Of a stretch of DNA of 64,000 bases, positions 41,113 through 49,860 are shown in pieces (positions within the stretch are counted from its first letter, which is position 1; the number at the start of each line of letters is the position of its first letter). The position numbers were made by a program, and so were the translations under genes. Where the stretch lies: NCBI RefSeq assembly GCF_025567345.1, contig NZ_JAOQJS010000002.1, positions 62,001-126,000 of the forward strand, read 5' to 3'. The DNA comes from Coprococcus ammoniilyticus (GTDB lineage Bacteria > Bacillota > Clostridia > Lachnospirales > Lachnospiraceae). The notes beneath the pieces are model-generated. The model was not told the DNA's origin. It worked only from the letters and a program-made list of their open reading frames with translations, and did not search any database.

Positions 41113-42649
41113 TAAAAAAAGAAATGCATTATTGTCGGAGCGGCAGAAAAGAAAAAGACAAAAGATAAAAAGAAAATGGATATGGATTTCATCTGGCATT
41201 ATAGCAGTCAGCATAATATTGTATCTGCTGGTGATCGGTTATTACAGAAATCAGGTCAATCTGGAATTAAAAGAATATTTTCAGGTATCAACAAATAGTG
41301 TCAGTGCAAGTTTGGCTGAATGTCAGAAAGATATTGCAGGTATGACAGATATAGAGGAAGCCCGTAATAGAATACAGGAGATCTTTGCGGAGGAAAATAC
41401 ACCATATTTTTTGACAGCAGTTTACAGGCGGCATTTGGAAAACTCAGATGCAGTAGACAATATAGAAGAAAAAGACGGTGTAAATGCTGCAGATGAAAAT
41501 CAAGAAACAGAAACTACGAAGCATACAGACGAAAATGATACAGAAAAATTAGAACAACAGGTACAGGATATAGAGGATGATATGGGGCAGATGCAGTCCA
41601 AAGTACAGATGTATTCACCGATTATGCCTTCTTTCCGGCAGGTGGTTCAAAATGCTGATGCAGGGGAATTTGCATGGAGTCTTCATGGCAGAGTAGATGA
41701 AGCCAATCAGTATAGTAAGACGAGCAGGTATTTGCTGGCTAAGATGGAGACTTATGGAGCACATCCGGCAGATATAACAGAGAGTATAAGTGGTTATCTG
41801 GGTGGAAACTATTATTTTAAAAGTCAGTATGTCGTTTTTGACAATGACATATATTATATCGTATCCGCTATGTATGCAGATCCATTTGGCTGGCATACAG
41901 AAGGCATCTGGTTATTTTATGGAGGGCTTGCAGTTGTATTTCTCATTATAATTGCAACGATCCTGACTGCGTTTATATCCTGTAGACGGATATTTTCACA
42001 GATGGAAGATGCAGAGAGAAAAGAAACGGTTATTACAGCACTTGCACATGATGTAAAAAGTCCATTGATGGCAATTTCCGGGTATGCAGAGAATCTGAAA
42101 CAGTTAAACCAGACAGGAGAGTGCCGGCATTACATAGATGTTATTTTGGAAAATACATCTTACATGAATGAACTTTTATGTCAGTTAAGCGAGTATATCA
42201 AGCTTGGTAAAATGGAAGCGTTACAGACAGAGTCTGTAAGCATCGAACAGATATGGGAGCCGTTACAGGAACGGTATCAGAATCTTCTGGATGAAAAAGG
42301 TCTGGAGGTAAGAATGTCAGGAAACTGTACGGTAAAAGGTGATCCGCTGATGCTTTCCCATATGTTAGAGAATCTGTTTGTAAATGCAATTAAGTATTCA
42401 CTGAAAGGAAGTGTGATCCGGCTGGTATTAAAGGAAGATCATCTGATCCTTAGCAATCCGATGGAACAGCCGATTACAACCGATCCGGAGGAGTTATGGA
42501 AGCCATTTGTAAAGGGAGACGAAGCAAGAACCGGCAGAAGCGGAAGCGGAATCGGATTGAGCATCGTGCAGGAGATCATGCAGATATTTGGCTACCACGG
42601 AAGTTTAAAAACAGAAGACGGTGAATTTGAAATAATGATTTATTTTTAA
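41090..42649 (+). CDS. Sensor histidine kinase
   Basis: 519 aa. A very basic N-terminus, then TM1 (residues about 29-49), an extracellular region of about 220 residues with an acidic, Gln/Glu-rich segment, TM2 (about 272-300), H-box ALAHDVKSPLMAISGY and the ATPase N/G boxes (ENLFVNAIKYS, GSGIGLSIVQEIM). GGGGTGACG places the start at 41090, overlapping the regulator by 23 nt. The signal is unknown. Confidence 0.92.
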   Translation: MKKNKKNDKKRNALLSERQKRKRQKIKRKWIWISSGIIAVSIILYLLVIGYYRNQVNLELKEYFQVSTNSVSASLAECQKDIAGMTDIEEARNRIQEIFAEENTPYFLTAVYRRHLENSDAVDNIEEKDGVNAADENQETETTKHTDENDTEKLEQQVQDIEDDMGQMQSKVQMYSPIMPSFRQVVQNADAGEFAWSLHGRVDEANQYSKTSRYLLAKMETYGAHPADITESISGYLGGNYYFKSQYVVFDNDIYYIVSAMYADPFGWHTEGIWLFYGGLAVVFLIIIATILTAFISCRRIFSQMEDAERKETVITALAHDVKSPLMAISGYAENLKQLNQTGECRHYIDVILENTSYMNELLCQLSEYIKLGKMEALQTESVSIEQIWEPLQERYQNLLDEKGLEVRMSGNCTVKGDPLMLSHMLENLFVNAIKYSLKGSVIRLVLKEDHLILSNPMEQPITTDPEELWKPFVKGDEARTGRSGSGIGLSIVQEIMQIFGYHGSLKTEDGEFEIMIYF

Positions 42650-42675
42650 ATAGAGAGTAGAAATTTTAAATAGTA

Positions 42676-42870
42676 GATTGACAGTGGTCTTACTATTATG
42701 TAACAAGCCTATCCACTCTGTGTAACTTCGAACTAACCTCGATCAAGTCGAGCTAAGGTCTCAGTTACGAATGTCGGTACTTGGGCAGCGTATTTTGCTG
42801 CCTTATGTACCGCTACATGAGGATAGAATGAGAATGTCTTGTGTAATAATAGGTAAGACCACTGTCAATC
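42676..42870. repeat. Nested palindromic element E3
   Basis: Outer arms GATTGACAGTGGTCTTAC/GTAAGACCACTGTCAATC (42676-42693 and 42853-42870) are perfect. Two inner hairpins follow: 42722-42767 (GTAAC...GTTAC, arms with TCGA loops) and 42775-42812. On the minus strand the latter reads TAGCGGTACATAAGGCAGC then CCAAGTACCGACAT, the family core. It therefore lies in minus orientation with an additional hairpin. It fills most of the 340-nt gap between the kinase and cdd; the rest shows no gene. Confidence 0.8.
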
Positions 42871-42989
42871 TGTTTTGTATAGTTTACAGTTAGAATACGC
42901 CAGAATCGCATTGCAAACACATGGAAAATAGGCTATATTTATGGGTGGTACTGTTAGTTCCATGTAACAGGAAGTAAGAGGAAATTTGT

Positions 42990-43406
42990 ATGAATGAAAA
43001 CGAGATTTCAGAGATGATCGAGCTTGCGATGCAGGCAAGAACAAAGGCATATGCGCCATATTCGAATTTTCAGGTGGGAGCCTGTGTAAAGATGGAGAAT
43101 GGAAGTTATTATACAGGATGCAACATAGAGAATGCTTCCTATGGGGCAACAAACTGTGCGGAACGGACGGCTGTTTTTAAGGCAGTCAGTGAAGGGTGCA
43201 GAAAGCTGGCTGCGATCGCGATCGTTGGCGGACTAAAGAACGGAGAATGTGACTATACTTATCCATGTGGGATATGCAGACAGGTCATTGCCGAATTTGC
43301 CGAACAAGGCTGCGTGATCGTTGTAGCAAAGAACAAACAGGAATATAGGAAGTATTCGGTAGAAGAGCTGCTTCCGGAGACATTTCATTTGAATAAAGAA
43401 GAATAA
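42990..43406 (+). CDS. cdd: Cytidine deaminase
   Basis: 138 aa, homotetrameric type. Zinc site: TNCAERTAVF (Cys-Ala-Glu) and PCGICRQ. FQVGACVKMENG and GCNIENASYG form the substrate pocket. It converts cytidine and deoxycytidine to uridine forms in pyrimidine salvage. The SD is AGAGGAA. The M16C peptidase gene begins 13 nt later. Confidence 0.96.
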   Translation: MNENEISEMIELAMQARTKAYAPYSNFQVGACVKMENGSYYTGCNIENASYGATNCAERTAVFKAVSEGCRKLAAIAIVGGLKNGECDYTYPCGICRQVIAEFAEQGCVIVVAKNKQEYRKYSVEELLPETFHLNKEE

Positions 43407-43419
43407 AGGAGACATCAGA

Positions 43420-46350
43420 TTGAGAGACTTAAAAGAATTAACAGGGTATGACATCATAACAGAAGAAAAGATCCCTGAAGTAAATGGAACAGGTTATATC
43501 TTAAGCCACAAGAAGACAAAGGCCAGAGTGCTTGTAATTGCAAATGATGATGAGAACAAGGTGTTTAATATCGGATTCCGGACACCGCCGTATGATGATT
43601 CTGGTATTCCGCATATTCTGGAACATTCGGTATTATGCGGTTCCAGAAAATATCCGGTAAAAGACCCGTTTGTAGAACTGGCAAAGGGTTCATTAAATAC
43701 GTTTTTAAATGCAATGACATATTCTGATAAGACGGTATATCCGATTGCAAGCTGTAACGAAAAGGATTTTGAAAATCTTATGGATGTCTATCTGGATGCG
43801 GTATTCTATCCGAATATTTATGAACATACAGAGATCATGCGTCAGGAAGGCTGGCATTATGAACTTGAAACTGTAGAAGGGGAACTGATCTATAATGGTG
43901 TTGTGTTTAATGAGATGAAGGGTGCATTTTCATCTCCGGAACAGCAGATGTATTCAAAGATTGAAAAACTTCTTCTTGCTGACACACCATACAAGAATGA
44001 ATCCGGTGGTGATCCTGCAGCGATTCCAACATTAAGTCAGGAACGTTTTCTTGATTTTCACAGAAAGTATTATCATCCGTCAAACAGTTATATTTATCTG
44101 TATGGTGATCTTGATATGTATAAGGAATTGGACTATATCGATAAGGAGTATCTCTCGAGCTTTGATTATAGAGAGATTGATTCTACGATCGCTGTGCAGA
44201 CAGCCTATGAACAGATGAAGGATGAGAGCTGCTTTTATTCAATCGCAGAAAATGAGAGCGAAGAAAATCAGACATTTTTAACCTATAATATGGTAGTTGG
44301 CAGCAGCCTTGATAAGAAGCAGTCCGTTGCCATGAATATACTGGAATACGCAATTATGGACGCTCCGGGCGCACCTTTGAAGAAAGCATTAGTAGATGCA
44401 GGGATCGGAGAGGATGTCTTTGCTTCCTTTGATGATGGGATCCGGCAGACAATCTTTTCAATCGTAGCAAGAAATGCAAATATGTCCGATAAGGAACGTT
44501 TTGTGTCAGTGATCAGGGATACACTGACTGATCTTTCCGGGCATGGAGAAGAAGGAAAGGCGATCGATCGGACTTCGATCGAGGCTGCGATCAATAATTT
44601 TGAGTTTAAACATAAGGAAGCAAACTTCGGCAGATTTCCGAAGGGGCTTATGATGGGTCTGGATGCATTTAATACATGGCTGTATGATGATGCATCTGCA
44701 CTTGAAATGTTTAAGTTAAATGAAGTATATGATGAATTGAAAGAAAGTCTGAAAACCGGATATTTTGAAGAACTGATCTGGGAAAAGCTGGTTCAGAATA
44801 CCTTTGGTATGATTTTTGTTATGAAGCCGAAGAAGGGGCTTGATAAGGAGAATGATGCAGCAGAGAAGCAGAAGCTTGCAGACTATAAGGCCTCTCTTAC
44901 GGAAAATGAGCTTGAACAGGTTGTATCAGATACAAAGGAATTAAAATTATATCAGGAGACACCATCTCCGGCAGAGGATATGGAGAAGGTTCCGTTGCTT
45001 AGTATTTCTGATATCAGAAAAGAGATCCATCCGTTAAAGAACCGTGAGGACAGCATTTATGGTATGCCATTAATAAGTCATGATATCTTTACTAACGGAA
45101 TCGGTTATCTGGAGTTTATATTTGATATCAATGATCTGGATGCAGAGTTTGTTCCATATGTAGAGCTGCTCACCAGCATTTTCAAATATGTGGATACAGA
45201 GCATTACACATATGGTGAACTGTCCAATCAGATCAATTTCCATACCGGTGGTATCGGATTTTCTACAGGAGCCATGTATAAGGATGGCGGGAAGGATCAT
45301 TTTTCATTCTTCTCCGTTAAGACAAAGGCCATGTATGACAAGCTTGGAGAAGGTCTGAAGCTGATCGAGGAGATCCTGTTCACATCGAAGCTTTCGGATA
45401 AGAAGAGATTGAAAGAGATTATATCGGAAGAAAAGGCCGGACTTAAGACTGATCTGATATCCTCAGGGCATATCACATCTGCAACACGCGCGATGTCTTA
45501 TGTCTCAGATGTGATGGCATTTAAGGATATGACAGAGGGAATCGGATATTATGATTTCTTACAGGAGCTGGATCAGGATTTTGAGCAGAATGCAGATGCG
45601 ATCATTGAGAAGCTGCAGACAACGCTTGCCGAGATCCTCAGAAAAGGAGCGGTAACAATCTCTTATACCGGTGACAATGATATCACGGAATTATTGGGCA
45701 CAGATATTGAAGCGTTTGCAAGAAAGTTGTCGACCAGACCTGCTTTTGCAGAAAAACGTGTGATGAAAAAAGCTGTTAAGAACGAAGCCTTTAAGACTGC
45801 AAGCCAGGTACAGTATGCGGCTCTCGCAGGAAATTATAAAGAAAAAGGATTTGAATATACCGGAGCACTGGAAGTCCTACAGGTGATCTTCTCCTATGGA
45901 TATCTCTGGGAGAATATCCGTGTAAAGGGTGGGGCATATGGAGCTATGTGTTCATTTGCCAGATCAGGAATGGGATATTTTACATCCTACAGAGATCCGA
46001 ACCTGATGGAGACATATGATATCTATAAGAAGGCAGCAGACTATGTGGCAGGCTTTGATGCAAGCGACAGAGATATGACCAAATATCTGATCGGTGCGAT
46101 CGCAAAGTTAGATTCTCCAATGACACCATCAGCAGAAGGAGCATTTAGCCAGACCTGTTACTTTGCAGGTATTACAGATGAGCAGCTTCAGAAAGAACGT
46201 GATCAGGTGCTTACTGCAAATGTAGAAACGATCCGTTCATTGGCACCTGTGATCCGGGCGATCACAGACGGCGGAGTTATCTGTGCGATCGGTGGGGAAG
46301 ATAAGATCGAACAGAATCGGGCAAAGTTTAAAGAAGTAAAAGATCTATAG
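43420..46350 (+). CDS. M16C family zinc metallopeptidase (presequence protease-like)
   Basis: 976 aa, full length for single-chain M16C enzymes. The inverted zinc motif is HILEH (His65, Glu68, His69), with the third ligand Glu in NGVVFNEMKGAF. Two homologous halves enclose a closed chamber that degrades peptides of moderate length. No signal peptide, so cytoplasmic. The start is TTG behind AAAGGAG. Followed by era after 121 nt. Confidence 0.93.
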   Translation: MRDLKELTGYDIITEEKIPEVNGTGYILSHKKTKARVLVIANDDENKVFNIGFRTPPYDDSGIPHILEHSVLCGSRKYPVKDPFVELAKGSLNTFLNAMTYSDKTVYPIASCNEKDFENLMDVYLDAVFYPNIYEHTEIMRQEGWHYELETVEGELIYNGVVFNEMKGAFSSPEQQMYSKIEKLLLADTPYKNESGGDPAAIPTLSQERFLDFHRKYYHPSNSYIYLYGDLDMYKELDYIDKEYLSSFDYREIDSTIAVQTAYEQMKDESCFYSIAENESEENQTFLTYNMVVGSSLDKKQSVAMNILEYAIMDAPGAPLKKALVDAGIGEDVFASFDDGIRQTIFSIVARNANMSDKERFVSVIRDTLTDLSGHGEEGKAIDRTSIEAAINNFEFKHKEANFGRFPKGLMMGLDAFNTWLYDDASALEMFKLNEVYDELKESLKTGYFEELIWEKLVQNTFGMIFVMKPKKGLDKENDAAEKQKLADYKASLTENELEQVVSDTKELKLYQETPSPAEDMEKVPLLSISDIRKEIHPLKNREDSIYGMPLISHDIFTNGIGYLEFIFDINDLDAEFVPYVELLTSIFKYVDTEHYTYGELSNQINFHTGGIGFSTGAMYKDGGKDHFSFFSVKTKAMYDKLGEGLKLIEEILFTSKLSDKKRLKEIISEEKAGLKTDLISSGHITSATRAMSYVSDVMAFKDMTEGIGYYDFLQELDQDFEQNADAIIEKLQTTLAEILRKGAVTISYTGDNDITELLGTDIEAFARKLSTRPAFAEKRVMKKAVKNEAFKTASQVQYAALAGNYKEKGFEYTGALEVLQVIFSYGYLWENIRVKGGAYGAMCSFARSGMGYFTSYRDPNLMETYDIYKKAADYVAGFDASDRDMTKYLIGAIAKLDSPMTPSAEGAFSQTCYFAGITDEQLQKERDQVLTANVETIRSLAPVIRAITDGGVICAIGGEDKIEQNRAKFKEVKDL

Positions 46351-46471
46351 TTTTTACAGAAGTAACGAAAGAAGATATAAGTATATAGATTTGTAAATAG
46401 TTCTCCGGCAGGTTACAGGATTCTGTGCCGAATGGAGAACATGAATACATACAGAGTATGGAAGGAGAAGT

Positions 46472-47377
46472 ATGAACGATACATACAAATCAGGATTTGT
46501 TGCGATCATAGGAAGACCAAATGTAGGTAAATCCACACTGATGAATCAGTTGATCGGACAGAAAATCGCGATAACGAGCAGTAAGGCGCAGACAACAAGA
46601 AACCGTATTCAGACCGTGTATACCTCGGATGAAGGACAGATTGTTTTCCTCGATACACCTGGAATCAACAGGGCCAAGAACAAGCTTGGTGAATATATGT
46701 TAAAGGTGGCAGAGGGAACATTAAATGAAGTAGATGTCGTTATGTGGATCGTTGAAGCAACGACATTTATCGGAGCAGGAGAACGGTATATCATTGAACA
46801 GTTAGAACGTGTTAAGACACCGATCATCATTGTGGTAAATAAGATCGATGCGGTAAGTGAAGAAGAAGTATTCAAGGCGATCTCGACCTATAAGGATGCC
46901 TGCAGTCATGCGGAGATCGTTCCGGTATCGGCATTAAAGGGAAAGAACAAAGATGAACTGATAAAGACGCTGTTCAAATACCTTCCATACGGACCACAGT
47001 TCTATGATGAAGACACGATCACCGATCAGCCGGAGCGACAGATCGTATCCGAACTGATCCGGGAGCAGGCTTTAAGACTTCTGGATAAAGAGATTCCACA
47101 CGGAATCGCGGTTGTTATTGATTCGATGAAGGAACGTCCGAACGGACGGCTTATGGATATAGATGCAACAATCATCTGTGAGCGGGATTCCCATAAGGGT
47201 ATTATTATCGGAAAACAGGGCGCAATGCTGAAAAAGATCGGCAGCAATGCAAGGTATGGCATTGAACAGCTATTAGATACACATGTGAATCTGAAGCTTT
47301 GGGTAAAGGTGAAGAAGGATTGGCGGGATACCGATACCCTTCTTCGAAATTATGGTTATAAGATGGATGAATCATGA
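46472..47377 (+). CDS. era: GTPase Era
   Basis: 301 aa. G1 GRPNVGKST, G2/G3 region with DTPG, G4 NKID, then a KH domain with GIIIGKQGAMLKKIG. It assists 30S ribosome assembly by binding the 16S rRNA 3' end. AAGGAG precedes ATG. It overlaps recO by 4 nt (ATGA), the usual arrangement in Bacillota. Confidence 0.97.
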   Translation: MNDTYKSGFVAIIGRPNVGKSTLMNQLIGQKIAITSSKAQTTRNRIQTVYTSDEGQIVFLDTPGINRAKNKLGEYMLKVAEGTLNEVDVVMWIVEATTFIGAGERYIIEQLERVKTPIIIVVNKIDAVSEEEVFKAISTYKDACSHAEIVPVSALKGKNKDELIKTLFKYLPYGPQFYDEDTITDQPERQIVSELIREQALRLLDKEIPHGIAVVIDSMKERPNGRLMDIDATIICERDSHKGIIIGKQGAMLKKIGSNARYGIEQLLDTHVNLKLWVKVKKDWRDTDTLLRNYGYKMDES

Positions 47378-48117
47378 AGGATGAGATAGTATTAAACGGA
47401 ATCGTGCTTTCCTCCGGCCTTCAGGGAGAATATGACAGACGGCTTGTTATACTGACCAGAGAGCAGGGGAAGGTCACAGCATTTGCAAAGGGAGTCCGAC
47501 GACCAAGCAGCCAGTTGATCTCAAAGACGCAGCTGTTTGTCATGGGAGCATTTACTGTATATCCGGGAAGAAATGCATATACACTTATCAACGTAGATGC
47601 AAAGGAATATTTTCATGAACTGACCTTTGATATGAACAAATACTGTTACGGATCTTACTTTTGTGAGATGATGTCATATTTTACAAGAGAAGGTGACCGG
47701 TCGGCAGATTATCTGAATCTGCTGTTTGTCAGCCTGAATGCATTAAAAAAAGGACTGCTGCCGGTGAAACTGATCCGTTGTGTATATGAACTGAAGATCA
47801 TGGATATCTTTGGACAGGGACTGCAGAGCTTTCATTGCCCGATCTGTGGAAGCGACAGGCTGACACGGATATTTGATCCCTTATCCGGTGGAATCCTGTG
47901 TGAGAACTGCCGGAGCAAGGCTAAGAAAAGTATCCATATATCAGAGGACGCCAGATATGTGCTTCAGTATATTAATGGAGCAACGCTTGGAAATCTGTAT
48001 AATTTCACGGTTTCAGACAGCGTGCTGGAAGAGCTTATGATGATCACAAAGGAATTTCTGGCGGTATATGTAGACCGGAAATTCAATTCTGTAGAAATAA
48101 TTGAATCCCTGTCTTGA
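47374..48117 (+). CDS. recO: DNA repair protein RecO
   Basis: 247 aa. N-terminal OB fold (GIVLSSGLQGEYDRRLVILT, GKVTAFAKGVRRPSS) and a C-terminal zinc finger CPICGS...CENC. It loads RecA with RecR at gaps. Overlaps era by 4 nt, indicating translational coupling. Confidence 0.95.
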   Translation: MKDEIVLNGIVLSSGLQGEYDRRLVILTREQGKVTAFAKGVRRPSSQLISKTQLFVMGAFTVYPGRNAYTLINVDAKEYFHELTFDMNKYCYGSYFCEMMSYFTREGDRSADYLNLLFVSLNALKKGLLPVKLIRCVYELKIMDIFGQGLQSFHCPICGSDRLTRIFDPLSGGILCENCRSKAKKSIHISEDARYVLQYINGATLGNLYNFTVSDSVLEELMMITKEFLAVYVDRKFNSVEIIESLS

Positions 48118-48182
48118 AAAAAACAGGGAGAGAAGGTACAATAACGTACAAATATAAAGATGAAATATAAATGGAGGACATT

Positions 48183-49580
48183 ATGGAAAAGACATTAGAC
48201 AAGATCGTTGCTTTAGCAAAGAACAGAGGTTTTGTATATCCGGGTTCAGAGATTTATGGTGGACTTGCAAATACATGGGATTACGGTAACCTTGGTGTTG
48301 AGTTAAAGAACAATGTAAAAAAGGCTTGGTGGAAAAAGTTCATACAGGAGAATCCATATAATGTAGGTGTTGACTGTGCGATCCTGATGAACCCACAGAC
48401 ATGGGTAGCATCCGGACATCTTGGCGGTTTTGCAGATCCTTTGATGGACTGTAAAGAGTGCCATGAAAGATTCCGTGCAGACAAACTGATCGAAGACTAC
48501 ATGGCAGAGAATAACATGGAGATCGAAGGTTCCGTTGATGGCTGGTCAAATGAAGAAATGGAGAGCTTTATCGAAGAAAAGAATATCTGTTGTCCTTCAT
48601 GTGGAAAACATAATTTTACAGGTATCAGACAGTTTAACCTGATGTTCAAGACATTCCAGGGTGTAACAGAGGATGCAAAGAACACAGTATATTTAAGACC
48701 TGAGACAGCACAGGGTATCTTTGTAAACTTCAAGAATGTACAGAGAACATCCAGAAAGAAGATCCCGTTTGGTATCGGACAGATCGGTAAGTCATTCCGT
48801 AACGAGATCACACCGGGTAACTTTACGTTCCGTACCAGAGAGTTTGAGCAGATGGAGCTGGAATTCTTCTGTGAACCGGGAACAGACCTTGAATGGTTTG
48901 ATTACTGGAGAAGCTTCTGTATCAACTGGCTAAAAGACCTTGGTATCAAGGATGAAGAGATGCGTGCCCGTGATCATTCACCGGAAGAGCTTTGCTTCTA
49001 CAGCAAGGGAACAACAGATATAGAGTTCTTATTCCCATTTGGATGGGGCGAGCTTTGGGGTATCGCAGACAGAACGGATTATGATCTGACTCAGCATCAG
49101 ACTGTATCCGGCGAACCAATGGATTACTTTGATGATGAGAAAAAAGAGAAATACATTCCATATGTTATCGAACCATCACTTGGTGCTGATCGTGTAACAC
49201 TTGCATTCCTTTGTGCTGCATATGATGAAGAAAATATCGGAACAGAGGAGAAGCCGGATGTAAGAACTGTATTACATTTCCATCCTGCACTTGCACCTGT
49301 TAAGATCGGGGTCCTTCCACTGAGCAAGAAACTCGGCGAGGGAGCAGAAAAGGTATATGCTGAATTATGCAAATACTACAACTGTGAATACGACGACAGA
49401 GGAAATATCGGTAAGCGTTACAGAAGACAGGATGAGATCGGAACTCCGTTCTGTGTAACTTATGATTTTGATTCAGAAGAAGATGGTGCTGTAACAGTCC
49501 GTGACAGAGATACCATGGAGCAGGAAAGAGTAAAGATTGAAGATCTGAAGGCATATTTTGAGAAGAAATTCGAATATTAA
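48183..49580 (+). CDS. glyS: Glycyl-tRNA synthetase, alpha2 type
   Basis: 465 aa, class II homodimeric form. Motif 2 is FRNEITPGNFTFRTREFEQ and motif 3 is PSLGADRVTLAF. A zinc-binding region (CKECHERF...CCPSCGKHNF) is present, as is a C-terminal anticodon domain. GGAGG at 48173-48177 places the start at 48183, not 48171. Gene order era-recO-glyS-ppdK is common in Clostridia. Confidence 0.97.
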   Translation: MEKTLDKIVALAKNRGFVYPGSEIYGGLANTWDYGNLGVELKNNVKKAWWKKFIQENPYNVGVDCAILMNPQTWVASGHLGGFADPLMDCKECHERFRADKLIEDYMAENNMEIEGSVDGWSNEEMESFIEEKNICCPSCGKHNFTGIRQFNLMFKTFQGVTEDAKNTVYLRPETAQGIFVNFKNVQRTSRKKIPFGIGQIGKSFRNEITPGNFTFRTREFEQMELEFFCEPGTDLEWFDYWRSFCINWLKDLGIKDEEMRARDHSPEELCFYSKGTTDIEFLFPFGWGELWGIADRTDYDLTQHQTVSGEPMDYFDDEKKEKYIPYVIEPSLGADRVTLAFLCAAYDEENIGTEEKPDVRTVLHFHPALAPVKIGVLPLSKKLGEGAEKVYAELCKYYNCEYDDRGNIGKRYRRQDEIGTPFCVTYDFDSEEDGAVTVRDRDTMEQERVKIEDLKAYFEKKFEY

Positions 49581-49643
49581 TCAGATGAAATGAATCAATA
49601 TCTCGGATTAGAGTGCCCGGTTGATCGAATCTGAAAAATAAAA

Positions 49644-49693
49644 GGGACATTTGTCGGAAAAGAACATTATCCGGCGGATGTCTCTTTCTTTTT
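49644..49693 (+). terminator. Terminator after glyS
   Basis: Fifteen-bp stem GGGACATTTGTCGGA/TCCGGCGGATGTCTC with G-U pairs, followed by TTTCTTTTT. Confidence 0.85.
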
Positions 49694-49766
49694 GAAAAAG
49701 ATTCCGGAATATGCGGTTAAAAAGAGAAAAAAATTGAAAAAAGTGGTTTAATATTATTAGGTCATA

Positions 49767-49775
49767 TGATATAAT
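49767..49775 (+). promoter_or_regulatory. ppdK promoter, extended -10
   Basis: TGATATAAT (TG-n-TATAAT). No good -35 is visible. Confidence 0.6.
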
Positions 49776-49860
49776 CACGTCAGAGTGGTGGGAAAATTCT
49801 GCCCTAAAGCAGGCTTTTTTCAGCATATATTTAATTAGATACGTAGGAGGTAATAAACAA

